Source of the DNA: Amphibalanus amphitrite
Lineage: Eukaryota; Arthropoda; Thecostraca; Balanomorpha; Balanidae
Length of the DNA: 64,000 bases
Direction of reading: 5' to 3'
Assembly: GCF_019059575.1 (NCBI RefSeq)
Contig: NW_024882884.1
Location: 108,731-172,730, forward strand
Positions 44,586 to 55,704 of the stretch are shown piece by piece; within the stretch, counting starts at the first letter, position 1, and every line of letters begins with the position of its first letter. Under the pieces are notes generated by a model. It saw only the letters and a program-made list of their open reading frames with translations, was not told the DNA's origin and made no database searches. The position numbers and the translations under genes are program-made.

Positions 44586-45711
44586 GTGAAACAGAATCTT
44601 GCTGTGAAGAAACCGAAAGGAAAATGCCCCTGGCGGGCCTATACCGGACCCATCCTACACCTGTTCTGGCTCATCCCGAGGCCGTCCGTGCTTTCAGAGG
44701 CATTGCCATGGGGTAAGCGGCACGCGTCCTGCGCAGTTCACAGCCTGTTGTTGGCTGACCATCTGGCCGAGGTCGGGGAAGGAGCGTGGGAAGAGGGGGG
44801 GGGGGGCTAAGGGCCATCTTACGCCGCCGAGCAGCTGCTGTCGCCAGCCGAGGCGCTTATTCAGCCTGTGGAATCATGGCGATGAGTTTTTTTTTACCTT
44901 GTTGAACTAGTCTTATGCGTTTGTTACGTGGACTGTCATTTGTTTGCATGTTGTTGCACCGTACCTGCTAATATGTAATTGGCCTGCCAGTCCCTTTGGT
45001 GTTTTCCAGTCTGTACCTGCACCGTGACAGTATGTTTTACCATCCAGTGTTTGTCCGCGGCGCGATGCGGGGACCGGACTGATTGGATCGGGCCGAGCCG
45101 CTGTCTGATTTCCCTCGGGCCTTCCCATCCCCAGGCTAGTCGGTGGTGCCTAACACCTGGACAAACACGCCCCAGTCCCTGACCTCTCCCCGGGACCGTC
45201 GTTGGCAAAATATGGCGCTGAAGGTGACGATACCACGTCACGGAAGATCCCAACACACGTAACCTTATATGCGGAGTGCCATTGAAGGTCGGGTTCCATA
45301 GCTACGTGCATTTTCAAGCTCCGCTGCATTTGCAACACCATTTTATGTGAAAGATATCCCCATCAATTGCTTGCAATATACAGAGCCTGTATAAGCGGTG
45401 GTTACTAGATTACTTGGAACAGTTTCCCGATGCTTTTGGTTTGCATCCTTTTATCCAACCAATTTAATAATAGATACAGTAAGTTATATCTAATCAAGTA
45501 AGAAGTAACCAAAATAATGAGAAAAGCAAAATGCCTAGGCTATAACCTAAAAAAAAAACTAAAAAGTGTAACATCTTAACAGATTGTTATGCTTCTTCAA
45601 TGCTGCCTTATCTATGGTTTGAAGATCATACTTAGTTGAAGAGGCCCTAACCTTCCTTGTTTCAAGGCTCCTAGTCCTACCTACGCACGATGCATCCTCT
45701 TCCCTCCCTCT

Positions 45712-45748
<37 letters not shown>

Positions 45749-46359
45749 GATGTGCGCCAAGAGCGTCTCCCACGCCGCGGTTGTGACATGTGCGCCGGGT
45801 GCGCCGTGATTGAATTATCGCCACGATTCATCCCAATCAGGCTGGTTAGTCGGAATTGGCGGTGCGCTGTGCGGGGCCGTGTCGGGCCGCGGCGCGGGCG
45901 GGGCCGGCGCGTGCTGCAGAGGACTGTCCGGAGAGGGAGGGATGGCAGAGGGGATAGAAGGGAGCTCAGTGGATAACAGGGGAGTTTTCATCTTCCGCAG
46001 TCCAGGCAGTCCGCCTTCTCTCCTCTGGTCTGCAATTTTCCTTTCAGCCGCCATCCTTCCCCGACCAAGCCCGCCCTCATCCCTCCAGTTCGTCTTCTCT
46101 TCCCTTCAGTTCTCCCCTCCAGTCCACCTTCCCTCTCCGTTCGTCCAATCTCGCCCCTCCTGTTCCGCTTCTCCCCGATCCCCTACCCCGACGGCTCCTA
46201 CCGCGGCTCCCTGTCCGCCGCGCCTCGGCCACCCCATCTATTCATAACTCTCGGGTAATCAGCGACGCGGTTGTCACAAGGCTTTTAATTCGGCGCGCCG
46301 CGTCGTCGATCGCAGTGTTTGACTCCGCCGCTGGCTCCGTATCGATCGAACGGAGGCCG

Positions 46360-46442
46360 GACGACGACGGCGACGGCGGCGGCGCGGTAGCGGCGGTGGC
46401 GACGACGGCAGCGGCGGCGGCGGCGGCGGCGGCGGCCGGAGG
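46360..46442. repeat. GGC/GAC trinucleotide repeat
   Basis: gacgacgacggcgacggcgg, then a run of gcggcggcgg units. Poly-Ala/Gly/Arg frames in both directions result from it. Confidence 0.85.
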
Positions 46443-46702
46443 GATAACGCACGGTCGCGCCAGAGCCAGCTCGATAGAGCACGGCACCGCGCAGTCTTTG
46501 TTGGTGGGGTGAGCGCCAACGGCGACCGTGCCGCCTTCGTTCTAACCTCGCCGTCTGGCACCGTTCCGCACAGATTTCCCACGAGAAATAGCAATGTGGG
46601 GACGAGGGAATACGCTGACTGTTCGTGCAAAGTTAGGAATGACCTGAGCACTGAGCAAAAGTGAATATAAGATCAAAAACCTTGACTACTTTTTAATTAG
46701 TT

Positions 46703-46912
<210 letters not shown>

Positions 46913-47403
46913 TTGGGTGGGATAGATATAGTTAGAGAGAGGGAGGTGGAGCTGCGAGGTCTGAAGAAAGAGAGAGGGAGTTAAGTTTTGAAGAAACAAT
47001 TGGAGAATTGGAAGAGTGATGCAGCCCCCGGAAAGATACGCCGATCGTCTGTCGTCACAAAAACTGCAAAGTGGCGATACGATCGCATCGAATATTAAGC
47101 ATGCCAGTTGCCGGGCACCCTTTCCAGCCCTGGTGCCTAAACAATTGGTCATTGTTTATATTATACATTCCTTTGAGAGAATGACATGATTTTTTTTTTG
47201 CAAAACTTGATTTACTTGAGCATTGATACTGTAACTAAAAAGTCTGCCCTTTCAAAACATAACTTCACATAATCAACACTGATGGTGAACAATGAATGCA
47301 GAACAAGCGAAGGGTAGTTTGGATATGCATATTCGTAGAGGCCGTCGCTTAGCGCAAAACTTAGTCTCCATATCAATTATTGAAGCTATGCCGCGAGTAT
47401 TAA

Positions 47404-48347
47404 CCTTCGCCGACACAGGCCATTTTGCATCCTCAGGCACAAGGGTGTGTGTGTGTGTGTGTGGGGGGGGGGTACGACCCCCTCGCTTCTGGCGCCTGCT
47501 CGAGGTAGAGCTTCGCGGAAAAACAACGAGCGTGTTACCTGTGACGAGACGAAGCCGATGATACCCAATTTTAAGGTCCTAGGTATAGGTCATCGGTTGA
47601 CCTTCCAGGTGAGGTCAGGTCAATGACCCAGAAGTCGGGAAAATCGGGACCTGTTACAACGTCGTAAAAAGTGGCTGCTATGAGTTTTTTTTCGGGGTGC
47701 TGATCACGAATATCATGTTAGTTTTGATCACAGATGATGTCTTTAACTCTTTATGCATTTAGGCCAGGTCAGATCAGGTCAGGTCAGGTCAAACAGTGGG
47801 GGTATTCGTTGATTCGTAATAATTCGTATTCCGCCGGGTATTCGTAGTACGTGTCAACTTTCAACCACCTCTGACAGCTTCGTAACATGTTACGACGGCA
47901 CCAAAACTACTTCGTAATTGTTCCAATGGTTAATAAATTCGAATTCAGCTCCAAAAACTAGCCAAGAAACATGTAAAACTAAAAAAGTGAACCGAGGTCA
48001 TCAAAGGTCAGTGACCTGACCTGACATTCAGGTGACCTTGACATCCACTCTTATGCAAGGGATCAACGTCAAATCACATGACTGAACGTTTGAAACCACG
48101 AAAAGACTGTAAACGCGTGGCTAATGCGAGCCGACATACGCCGAATCGCGATTCCGGCCAAACATGGTCTCAAAAAGTATGTCACAGGTCAAATGTCATT
48201 TGGGTCAGGGTCATGAAATTGTCAGGGTAGGTGTAACATTAATTAACGCGAGTGTACTAAAAGTTTCGTCGCGATCAGCCGCTTTTTACACGAGTTATTC
48301 GTGAAAAACCTTAGGGGGTTGCATCATCCCCCCTGTGCCGGTGAGGG
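47404..48347 (+). mobile_element. TTAA-flanked non-autonomous element T3
   Basis: Flanked by TTAA at 47400-47403 and 48348-48351. Ends ccttcgccgacacag and ctgtgccggtgaggg are imperfect inverted repeats. The left end again carries a second, diverged terminal motif (cctcaggcacaaggg) after an 11-base spacer, then a TG run and G-run/tacga/C-run at 47463-47482. The right end has G5/ttgcatcat/C6 at 48314-48333. The block gagttattcgtgaaaaacc before the right hairpin matches T1 and T2. AGGTCA/TGACCT words are frequent (for example near 47765-47790 and 48000-48030). No transposase. Confidence 0.78.
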
Positions 48348-48351
48348 TTAA

Positions 48352-49234
48352 TCTCCCCCATAGATGGCAGCACAGACGGGGTATTTTCGTCAGTCGTTCA
48401 GCGCTTATGCTGGGTGTTGACTGTTGATAAGTAACCATTCACACAGATATCCTATCACAGGCCATCACTTGAGCTAATAAAAGCATGCTGTGCACAAGAC
48501 GTTTCAGTTGCTGTTGTATTCGAGTGGCGGGCTGAAGTTGGTGTTCCTGAAGGCAGTCACAGGGCCGTGAATTGAGGATCAATCTGAGGCCAGGTGAGGA
48601 TTGTTCGAACTTGAAAACCAAATGCGGTGGGTGCACTGTACAGGGTATCAGTCACTACAGTAAAAGACAGGCCAAAGAAAAAAATATAATTCAGATATAC
48701 GATAGAAATGTGTCTTTAATGCCGCATTTCATCCGTGGCTAGTGGCAGAAATAAAAACATTAAGTTACTGCCTCGTTGCATCTTGAGGGTAAAAAAAAAA
48801 TACATGCCCACACAAAATATGACCTGTTATTGCCCTCGGCTTTACATAATAGCATCAAAGTTTGGGCCATATACGGGTGAAGCCGCTTTGCTCATAACGT
48901 GTGTACAAAAATTAGAGAGAAAACTGGTTCGGCCCTGCGACATTTTAGCCACTAACCAGTTTGATGTACTGTTAAGTGCTTCATGGTCCTCCCGCGGATG
49001 CAGCGTGACACTCCCAGTCGTGTTGTCAATTGGCTTAGTAGCATATGGATAATGGGTATGAATTTACATATATAATATGTGCAGGATCTGGCAGAGGTGT
49101 AGGTATGTATGAATGTATATACTACCATACAAAGGTCTATGGCTGGTCAAACGACGTGTTTCTCTCAATGTCTGTGCCAACAATTCAGCTTTCTGAATAA
49201 TTACGGAGCGAGCGAAGCGGAGTCTTTCCTTAAG
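48352..49234. other. No supported gene
   Basis: AT-rich with a short A-run near 48790. A 105-codon plus frame at 48735-49052 has no recognisable domain. Confidence 0.4.
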
Positions 49235-49352
49235 CCGCGTTCCCACTACGACCGTTCAACATCGTAAAGTAAAATAACGAGAGAAAATCGACAAGAACGG
49301 CAAAATCACAGCATGCATTTTTACGATCTCTGCCGGTGGTGGTGGGAACCGG
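49235..49352. repeat. Small imperfect inverted-repeat element
   Basis: Left arm gccgcgttcccactacgacc with atcgtaaa; right arm, complemented, cggttcccaccaccaccgg with atcgtaaa. A 39-base match to the left arm (cgttcccactacgaccgttc and following) recurs in reverse at about 60173-60211. Confidence 0.55.
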
Positions 49353-49429
49353 GTATTTGACACGTGTTTTCGGGTGGAGGCATTTGTAAGGTTTTAAAGG
49401 TTTGCTCCCCATGTTGGTTGGTTGGTGAG

Positions 49430-49690
49430 GTCGCCAAAAAGTTGAACAGAGGCCAGTTTTACCAACAGAAAAATAGCAGCCCGGCGCAATTTTTCTGTCA
49501 AAAACCAGCCGACGAGTTTCACCAACCAGGCGAAAAAATATCCGCCGGCGTGAAAAAATATCAGGCAGAAAAATAGCCAATGAGTTTCACCAACGGCAAA
49601 TGCGGCATTAATGGAGTGTTATTTTGCGCCATTATTTGTAGAAAAACAGCCCAAAAAATAGACGGGCGACCCCGTCTATTTTTTTGATGT
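49430..49690 (+). repeat. Dispersed repeat, left member of an inverted pair
   Basis: aaaagttgaacagaggccag, ttttaccaacagaaaaatag, cgagtttcaccaac and gaaaaaatat recur, complemented and in similar order, at 54010-54160. Short words such as agccggcg and aaaaaatag are themselves repeated inside. Confidence 0.65.
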
Positions 49691-50939
49691 CGTGTTGGAA
49701 CAATTGGCATCATTTGTTACTAATTATCGTGATTTGCGCTTCCCAGTTGATATAATAATTTAGTATCATTCATGGCCAATTTGTAAAGCATCTGGGCTTC
49801 AAGATTAGAAGAGGAATACTGATGATATTGCGTAAAGAAAGAGCCTTTGTCACCAGGCAGGACCAAAAGGAACCAACAAGACTGGTGTTTGGTGTTGTGG
49901 TGTTAGTTTTTTCGTTTATATTATCTTTTTGCTACAAGCACCCAACAGCAAGATGATAGCACATTATTAACTAGTGGTCAGCTTACAAGTTCATTGCTCG
50001 TGCGAGTCGCACGGAAGTGGAAAATAATGATGGAAGATCATTTTCGAAAATTGAAGGTGCTTGAACAAATGCTGGAAGGAGAGGCAGAGAGGGTAGGCTC
50101 ATTGTCATTGGACTCAAGATTTTAAATAAATATGTCACTGTTTTCACATATTCAGCTACATTTGACAATGCAAGGCGCCAACTACTGATACCACTACTAC
50201 TTTTGGGTGGAACTTACTTGAGCTGTGCGGAATAGGGAAGGTGCAATTGACATGGCTAAGACCAAAATGGCAAGATTTTCCAGATCAATGACAGTAAATT
50301 TAAAAAAAGAAATTGAATAGCATGAAAGAAATGTATAAAGGCTTGTTTTTGAAGCCAAACGTGCAAAGTTTGCATGGTTGCGAACCCGAACAAACTTGCT
50401 GTCATAAGATTGTGCCACTGAGCTCAGCAAGTCATGCTGCCAATATTGAAGGAAAAGAAGATAATAGTAATGTTGTAAAATGTAAATGAATCCATAACTG
50501 TTGTGTGTGCACTGTGCTGATATTGAATGCATGTGTATCTTGCATGCATGAGTCATGCAGGGATCATGTTAAAACTGGCTGTAAGTATTGTGAGTTAGTT
50601 TTGCAAAATTGTGGAGGCACCAGGCAAATTGCGGCCGAAATGTTATTTGTTCACCTCAGCGCTGAAATTTCTGCTCACAGAGTTTTCAGATCATGCGCCG
50701 AAATGTTCATGCAGCCCATCCGTTACACTGGTCATGTTGACAGTGACAAGGATTTTTTCCCAGTCTCATGTTGAAATACAATAATAATTCACTTAGCTTG
50801 ATTTTAGCTTATGTTTTTCATGCCAGTTCCTAGAATGAAGCAGCCAATATTTTCTGTCATGTGAGAAATATAATAACAATATGCACAATTGCAGGCTGTG
50901 GCATGTTGTGAGGTTTTTCCTTGTTTATTGCTGAGGTTT
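49691..50939. other. AT-rich stretch without a supported gene
   Basis: Frames at 50197-50556 (minus) and 50505-50774 (plus) lack domains and splice support. Confidence 0.4.
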
Positions 50940-52435
50940 TTCCAGTCTCTGCTGCAAAAACGGTGATGAATCCACCATCGTCCGACGGTTTCGATGACGC
51001 CAATCATCGGCGAGTGTTGCTGTGATGGCCGACCTGACTGAGCGCACAGCGGCAGCCGCCGTCGCCAATAACGACAGTGAGGACACCTCCGAGTCGGACG
51101 GAGACGCCGCCGCTGACGACTTCACCGTGCCGGACGAGGTGGAGCGCTCGAGCCGACAGACCGTGCACCGCGTGCGCTGCCCGACTGGCTGGCGCACCTG
51201 CAGCCGATTGGCGACCGGCGGCCGGCGCCGGGCCCGGCCAATCTGCCGGCGCTCTGCCCCGAGCTGCGCGCCCGGCTGGCCGCCGAGGGCATCGAACAGG
51301 TGTTCCTGGTGCAGGTGACCGTGCTGCCCGAGCTGCTGGCGGCCGCAGAGTCGCCACTGCCACCGGCCGACCTCTGAGTCTCGGCGCCGGCCGGCCGCTC
51401 GGTGCCCGCCGTGTTCCGCCAGTACGACGCCGACACGCCGCTCTGCGTCCAGCTGCTGGGTGGAGACACAGTGGCACGAGGGGGCGCCAACTGGTGGCGG
51501 TGGGGCCGCACGGCCCGGCCTCCCTGGCTGATCGTGGTGAGCACTCCCGGCTGGCTGATGGATCACATAACCAGCGCCGAGGGCTTCTCGCTACCGCACC
51601 TGCGCTACCTGGTGATCGACGAAGCCGACCGGGTGATCGAGATGGCCGAGACGGGCTGGCTGAAAGCGGTGGAGCGGGTGGCGGCGGCCACGGCCCGCCG
51701 CCCTGCATCGCCGGCCGGCTGACGGCCGCCGCCGTCTGCGCGCCTCACCTGCCGCTTCAGAAGCTGCCATTCTTGGCCACCCTGTCACAGAACCCGGAGG
51801 CCGGAGAAGCTGGAGCGAATGTCGCTGTTCCAGCCGCGACTGCTGGTGGTCGGCACGGCGGCCGCCGCCGTCGCACTGCCCGGTCAGTTCGTCGGCAGGT
51901 TCACCACGCCGGCCGAGCTGAGCGAGTCGTTCAACGTGGTGGCGCCGCAGCCGCTGAAGCCGCTGCTGATGCACCATTTGCTCCGACAGCCCGACTGGCG
52001 ATGCTCGCTCGTGTTGGTCAACTGGAACGAGGTGGCGCACCAGCTGGAGCTACCGCTGTCTGTGCTGGGCGCGCGCGTGACTGAGTTCTGTGGGGTAGTG
52101 CCGGCGTGCCGGCGGCGGCGCGCGCTAGCTGAGATGGCCGCGCTGGTGTGCTCGAGGCTATAACGCGCGGTATTGACGTGGACGCCGTGGACGCGGTCGT
52201 ATCGTACGACATCCCGGCGCTGTTGAAGGCACACTGCGTGCGTCGGACGGCGCGCGTCAGCCGGGCCGGCCGGGCGGTCAAGCTAATGTTGGAGCGGCAG
52301 CGCAGCAATTTCCAGCGGCTGATGGTGCAGGCGGGCGGCCGGGTGCGGGAGACGCTGGCGCTGCTGGCTGGACGAGCTACGAGCTGCGCCAGTACGAGGC
52401 CACCTACGTCAGTGGATATCCACACTAGCTTCTAG
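50940..52435 (+). pseudogene. Intronless DDX51-like DEAD-box RNA helicase pseudogene
   Basis: Derived from a DDX51/Dbp6-type RNA helicase, which acts in ribosome biogenesis (known family role). Recognisable pieces in order: an acidic N-terminus (MADLTERTAA at 51022), LAHLQPIGDRR, VSAPAG where the ATP-binding SAPTGSGKT would be, STPGWLMDHI, GFSLPHLRYLVIDEADR (DEAD box, 51612-51629), LPLQKLPFLATLSQNPE, ELSESFNVV, ITRGIDVDAVDAVVSYDIP and RTARVSRAGRAVKLMLE. It is broken by an in-frame TGA at 51374-51376, loss of most of the P-loop, a stop near 51721 and frame changes before about 51725, 51819 and 52148. No introns interrupt 1.4 kb, which suggests a processed copy; no poly(A) tract was found. Confidence 0.85.
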
Positions 52436-54009
52436 TGGATCGCTGTTGTTTTTATGCTCATTGCTCATGATTTATTTACATTTTAGAAATATTGCAATGA
52501 AATAGATGTATGCCTTGTCATCAGCCTAGAAAAGTTAAAGTAAGTAAAGCGTTTTAGTTGCATAATGTATGTGTGTTCATGAACACGGATTTAACATGTT
52601 CTAACTCCCAAACATTTCGATATTAGACCCGAGTTACAAACCAATCGGAAGGCTTAGACGATCATTTGGGGCGTAGCCAGACGGCTCGGTTGGGTGTGAA
52701 AGCCGGCGACCAAGGTGGTGACCACCCGATCATAATGCAGAGCGGTCTCCGTCGGACGATTGTGTCCGCGCGCAACGGATGATCTGGGCACACGCAGAGG
52801 AGTTCGGCAGGACTCTCCACTGAGCGGTACTGGGCGCAGTCGAACGACGATCGACGACGCTAGCGCAGGTATTGTTAATTTGTTACGACTTACGAGCCGG
52901 ACCAGTGTAGCGGGCCCGGAGCAAATATTCTTTGCTGTGTGGCGTTCCTTCTTCTCGACCGGGCCCGGCAAACGGGGCCTGCATATCGGCTAAAACCACC
53001 TAGCCGGGCAGTCTGACCTCCACCTCGCCGAAGCGGAGCGAACGACGTACCCTCAGCCCTGCAATGACCGCGGTGCAGCAGTTAATCTGGGTAGGTATTT
53101 TCCTAAGGTAAGACACTCGCCTTTGCACAATGCTTTACATATATAGGCCTTGGCGAGTTCGTTAGCCCTCTTACTCCCGCTAGAAGGTGCTAATGCAGTG
53201 CACGCGAAGCCGCCTCGTAGCACCGCAGTTCAACTTCAATCGCTCGGCAGCGGAAACTGTCCGTCGTCCGTCCAGCTTCAGGTGGCGTCTCTGGGAGCAA
53301 TGCTGACCGCTTATTTGCCGCTCTTTTGAAAGCTAGGAAAGAGGTGCGGCTCCCGGATCTGTCGGGAGCGTGACTCATAGGCGGCGGAACGGGTAGGGCA
53401 CCGGGGCACCGTGCCCCCCTTTGATTTTGACATTTTAATATTAGCCCTATGGGCGTTGCATGGAAAGAATGGGACCAAAAGTCGGCAGTGCCCCCTTAAT
53501 TGAAGGTGTTCCGCTGCCACTGGAGTGGGTCTCATCTAGTCCCCACCTCATAGCTGGAGGTCCACACATTGCGTTCTCGGTCTACACGATGATTTTCTAC
53601 AAGGTGCGACAAAAAGGTACATAACAAGTTGAAGGTATTGTAAAAATTAATATAATAGGCTGACAAGAAAAAAGATCCATCTTAAATTTGCCTTAAATGC
53701 AAGCTTCCTTACGTCACCTTTATGAATGACGTGCCTAAGTTTACAATTTGGTAGTCTTGTATTGTATTGGCTTTTGCTGGGCACCAGAATGTTAATATAG
53801 ATATGAAAGTTTATAATGCTATACTTTGTTGTTATTACTCTTGAAAATAATGTAATAATTTACGATTATAATATTTCGAAATGTATATAGCATTTGCATT
53901 AGAAATCACGCTTTAATTTGACTGAAAACATGCTTTAAATGATTTATTAATCTCCTTGACATATCGTAATTTGATATCGTAACAGAATATCAGCTGACTA
54001 CCGGCGACA
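52436..54009. other. No supported gene; possible hAT-like MITE inside
   Basis: At 53377-53525, taggcggcggaacgggtagg and the complement-like ggtgttccgctgccactgg flank gcaccgtgcccccc and gtgccccctt, resembling hAT-type miniature elements; no clear 8-base duplication was found. The rest is AT-rich from 53580 on, with no exon evidence. Confidence 0.4.
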
Positions 54010-54160
54010 AATAATTTCCGTCCGAAGTCGGCTGGAATTTTTTGTTGGTGAAACTCGTGGCTGTGTGGCGTCTATTTTTTCGGCTGGATATTTTATTTCG
54101 GCGGCCGGCTGGTATTTTTTGGTAAAACTGGCCTCAGTGTTCAACTTTTTGAACGTTCTT
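54010..54160 (-). repeat. Dispersed repeat, right member of an inverted pair
   Basis: gttggtgaaactcgtggctg, tctattttttcggctgg, tggtaaaactggcctcagtg and ttcaactttttg are the complement of the block at 49430-49690. The pair encloses the helicase pseudogene. Confidence 0.65.
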
Positions 54161-55490
54161 GAAGGTTTGTGCAGATATTAAATGACACTAATAAGCATTT
54201 TTAGGCAGTGCATAGAGCAGGAAGCCCTTTTTGGGAAGTTTCTTGATATTCAAAGTGAGAGGACAAGCAGCAAGACATGAAAGGTGGTGCATTTTTGCGG
54301 ATAAAAGCTACATAACTCTAATTATATACATACCTATATGTAGGCGAGCGCTAAGTGGCGATGAATAACTTAACTTTTCGGCAGGTTTACCGTAGGTCTA
54401 GTGCAATTTATTCATTTATCTACCATCAGCGCCTAGAAATATGAATCCTACAAGTAATGTCATGCCACTGCAAATGCGGCGCAAATAACAAACGTTTATT
54501 TACATCATATGACAGTGATACAGCCGTAGCAGCACTTGCTCTTGTGAAACTAAAGACAGAGTTCCCGACAATCGTGGCCACCGGCGTCGTCGCTCACTTA
54601 TGACCTCAAGCGGCCGGCCACTCCTCGTTCAACACACGCAGCTTCCGCCGTCGGATCGTCACTGAGGGTCTCATTCGAGGCTCAAACAATCACAGTGTCT
54701 TCTGGATCAAGGCCATCTGGACCACGCCATGTGATTGGGACGACCACATGCGAAGCATGCGATTGTCATTGGGCTGTCTGGTCCTTGTTATGCACATCGC
54801 ATGCGACTCTTGAGTGAATGATCCTCGCTATGTCAGAACAGGTGCGACTTGCACTTCATCTCCCTCTTTTCGTAGCACCGCTCCGGAACTCAGAATCTCG
54901 GAGATAAACAAAGTAGCCATCCGATTGCGCGCCAGCTACCAAGAGTTGCATCGTAGATTCAGGTAGACAGGCCTGGGATCTCAAACGTTAGACCAAGTTC
55001 TCCTCTGGAAGACCGCTGCATTGTGATGCCACGCCACACTGCAGAGCTGTCAGACAAACGTCGACAGTTGCCACCATCTGCTGTGAACCGTTGTGCTCGA
55101 ATGCACTCGCTTATCTTCATTGAGCACAGGTGTCAGTTTCCTTGCTGAACTCATTAGTGTTTTTCGTCTGTTCGGTTGAGGATATGTCCTCAGGTGGACC
55201 AAATGGTGCCTCGTAAATCCGTTTGCAGGACGCACACCTGATGTTTTTGGTCCACAATCAATTGCCACAAAAATTGCCTTCATACAATTCTAGCATCGCC
55301 TGACGAATTCTAGCATCGCCTGACGAGATGGCGTGGTCACATGACGATGGTGACATGAGCTGTGACACTGCTGTAAGCTGAATGCCGGCTCAGTATACTT
55401 GTACTCGTATACCTAAATCGCTGAACCTGTGTCGGCAAATTCAGTTGCATTGCAGCCTGCTTCAATTTGCTAAATGTTTTATCGAGGATT
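54161..55490. other. No supported gene
   Basis: A minus-strand segment near 54740-54770 reads CFACGRPNHMA, reminiscent of a retroviral-type zinc knuckle, but the last ligand is missing and stops surround it. A 15-base direct repeat (attctagcatcgcctgacga) is at 55287-55325. Confidence 0.35.
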
Positions 55491-55704
55491 GCAATATCAT
55501 CATCATCATCACATTTATTTGCATCACACACACAATGTGAGGTGACAAGGTGAGGTGACAGTTATAACAAGTAGCAGTACATATACATTGGGCCAGGTAG
55601 GTACATACATTAATGCCTGCAGGACAATGCTAGGCCACGCAAGGACATTCACAAGAGCCAATCATTGGACATTCTAAAACCATCGATAGTACCTATACTT
55701 TAGC

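Noticed and set aside
51077-52084. A 335-codon plus frame through the helicase region
   Set aside because: Most of it is a shifted frame of the DDX51-like copy; only the short LPLQKLPFLATLSQNPE part matches the family, so it is not an independent gene.
54740-54775. Zinc-knuckle-like CFACGRPNHMA on the minus strand
   Set aside because: The last metal ligand is missing and stops occur on both sides; too little to call an LTR-element remnant.
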